Part shown: one piece after another, positions 5,394-6,182 of the stretch | How positions within the stretch are numbered: position 1 is the first letter of the stretch | Layout: each line of letters begins with the position of its first letter | NCBI GenBank assembly: GCA_003235465.1 | Contig: QJWD01000278.1 | Span: 1 to 6,182 of the forward strand | Reading direction: 5' to 3' | Length of the DNA: 6,182 bases | From: Nitrospirota bacterium | Lineage (GTDB): Bacteria > Nitrospinota > Nitrospinia > Nitrospinales > VA-1 | Notes under the pieces: generated by a model | What the model was told of the DNA's origin: nothing | Seen by the model: the letters and a program-made list of their open reading frames with translations, nothing else | Databases searched by the model: none | Translations under genes and position numbers: made by a program

Positions 5394-5961
5394 GTTCATG
5401 AATCAACCTCTCCAGGCGGAGCTTGAAATTGTCGAAACCCCGGTGCACCACGCTCCAGTCGCCGCTCACCCGGGCGAGGAGAATGGCGCCCTCCATCATC
5501 ACGAGAAAGTCCTCCGCCAGCTTGCGGCCGTCCTCGCCTTGGGCCGCCGGGGCGAAGATTTCCGCCAATCGCTTCTCCAGGCGGTTGAACAAGTCGGCGA
5601 CGCGCTGGCGGATCTTCGGATGCGTGTTGGCCATCTCCAGGCCCAGGCTGCCGAGCAGGCAGCCGCTGCCCCAGATTTCGCGGGAGACCTCCTTGATGCG
5701 GTCGACGAAGGCGAACATCCGCTCCTGTGGCGGCAGCTGGTTGAACGGCCCGTCGAAAATTCTCTGGCTGCCGCCCGCGTGGTACCAGTCGAGAAGCGCT
5801 AGGCTCAAATCCTCCTTGGAGCCGTAGGCGTGGTAGAAACTTCCCTTGCTGACGCCGGCCTTGTCGCAGATTTCATCGACGGAGGTGGCCGGGTAGCCCT
5901 TGCCCAGCATGAGGGCCATGGCAGCTTTCAACAGTTTTTCCTGGGTCGGTGTCGTATCCAT
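5380..5961 (-). CDS. TetR-family transcriptional repressor with NemR/AcuR-like core
   Basis: This encodes 193 residues. Residues 7-52 are a TetR_N helix-turn-helix domain, with the recognition region SVDEICDKAGVSKGSFYHAY at 27-46 and the usual GSKEDL after it. The C-terminal ligand domain carries GSGCLLGSLGLEM (98-110), a Gly-Cys-Leu-Leu-Gly segment like that in NemR/AcuR-type regulators. In NemR a cysteine in this segment is the electrophile sensor, so Cys101 is a candidate sensor here (inference); Cys32, in the HTH, is the only other cysteine. It should be a homodimeric DNA-binding repressor. Matching palindromes lie in its own promoter and in the promoter of the downstream methyltransferase, which argues for autoregulation plus control of that gene. 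No Shine-Dalgarno precedes the ATG, and the promoter places transcription start on the start codon, so the mRNA is probably leaderless. Length is normal for the family. Confidence 0.94.
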   Translation of the reverse strand: MDTTPTQEKLLKAAMALMLGKGYPATSVDEICDKAGVSKGSFYHAYGSKEDLSLALLDWYHAGGSQRIFDGPFNQLPPQERMFAFVDRIKEVSREIWGSGCLLGSLGLEMANTHPKIRQRVADLFNRLEKRLAEIFAPAAQGEDGRKLAEDFLVMMEGAILLARVSGDWSVVHRGFDNFKLRLERLIHEPLIR

Positions 5962-5967
5962 GAGGAC

Positions 5968-5996
5968 AGTTTAGACTGACTGGTCGGTTTAGTCAA
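5968..5996 (-). promoter_or_regulatory. tetR promoter with embedded TetR operator
   Basis: On the minus strand TTGACT (complement of 5991-5996, five of six consensus) and TAAACT (complement of 5968-5973, four of six) are spaced by exactly 17 bp. Between them lies the imperfect palindrome ACTGAC-TG-GTCGGT (plus strand 5975-5988; 5 of 6 arm bases match), sharing GACTGGTCGGT with the methyltransferase operator. The A of the tetR ATG (5961) is seven bases past the -10 box, the expected transcription start. Repressor bound here would sit between -35 and -10, giving autorepression. Confidence 0.85.
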
Positions 5997-6085
5997 CAGA
6001 AAAATGCGGAAGGGGTTTATTTTTTGATCCGGCGATTAAGCTCAATCGATTCAAACCTTTCATTTAATCACGGTTGGCCGGGGCG

Positions 6086-6115
6086 AAAAAAAGGCCCCGG
6101 GGCTTAACCCGGGGC
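6086..6115 (-). terminator. Intrinsic terminator for a gene beyond the right edge
   Basis: An 8-bp GC stem (6094-6101 with 6108-6115) with a six-base loop is followed on the minus strand by one C and seven Ts (complement of 6086-6092). It would end a minus-strand transcript entering from the right and separate it from tetR. A second stem, CCGGGGC (6078-6084) with GCCCCGG (6094-6100), could compete with it. Confidence 0.85.
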
Positions 6116-6142
6116 TAGCGAAAAAGTGGATAATTCGGCGGA

Positions 6143-6182
6143 TCACTTATTGAAACACTTGCCCGTGGCGATGAGCGCCACG
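6143..6182 (-). CDS. Possible C-terminal end of an unidentified protein (partial)
   Basis: On the minus strand one frame from the window edge reads VALIATGKCFNK and then TGA (complement of 6143-6145). The terminator at 6086-6115 begins 27 bp further on, which supports a gene ending here. Twelve residues are too few to identify a family. A second frame ends at TAA (complement of 6147-6149) as RGAHRHGQVFQ, and I cannot exclude it; the first is preferred for its more protein-like composition. Confidence 0.4.
   Translation of the reverse strand, partial: VALIATGKCFNK

Noticed and set aside
5107..5802. Plus-strand open frame across the methyltransferase-tetR junction
   Set aside because: It crosses an operator, a promoter and two real minus-strand genes; its sequence resembles no family.
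1..6182. CRISPR arrays, insertion sequences, tRNA genes, phage or toxin-antitoxin modules
   Set aside because: No spaced direct repeats, transposase-like frames, terminal inverted repeats or cloverleaf-like sequences were seen.

Overview
The window is GC-rich bacterial DNA with tight gene packing, Shine-Dalgarno sites and sigma70-like promoters. It looks like a proteobacterial chromosome, plausibly beta- or gammaproteobacterial judging by the Anbu-type cluster, but the sequence alone does not fix the taxon. I see no mobile elements, tRNA, rRNA or CRISPR array.

Left block (1-1999, + strand): a compact operon with the 3' end of a circularly permuted ATP-grasp protein (COG2308 type), then an alpha-E domain protein (COG2307/DUF403), then an Anbu-type proteasome-like peptidase (COG3484) that overlaps the alpha-E stop by 4 bp. 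This is the conserved gene set proposed to make and process a peptide-like product. The transglutaminase-like member often found with it is not between these genes. A 224-bp gap follows, rich in short inverted repeats, before a signal-peptide-bearing dienelactone hydrolase family protein (2224-3015, +).

Middle block (3096-4126, - strand, convergent with the hydrolase): a two-gene unit of a small single-repeat GDT1/UPF0016 membrane protein (3992-3720) and a flavodoxin-fold NAD(P)H-quinone-type oxidoreductase (3683-3096). A candidate promoter and a GC-rich leader with mutually exclusive hairpins lie upstream.

Right block (4168-5996, - strand): a TetR-family repressor with a NemR/AcuR-like Gly-Cys-Leu-Leu-Gly segment (5961-5380), then a class I SAM-dependent methyltransferase of the Rv2258c-like winged-helix type (5291-4221), closed by a strong intrinsic terminator. 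Nearly identical operators sit in the tetR and methyltransferase promoters, so the repressor most likely controls both. The tetR promoter geometry puts the transcription start on the start codon itself, which predicts a leaderless mRNA. At the right edge an intrinsic terminator (6086-6115) marks the end of another minus-strand gene, of which at most about 12 codons are visible.

The genes are mostly known families. The most interesting parts are the repressor/operator module, the predicted leaderless tetR, the structured gap upstream of the hydrolase and the three-gene Anbu cluster.
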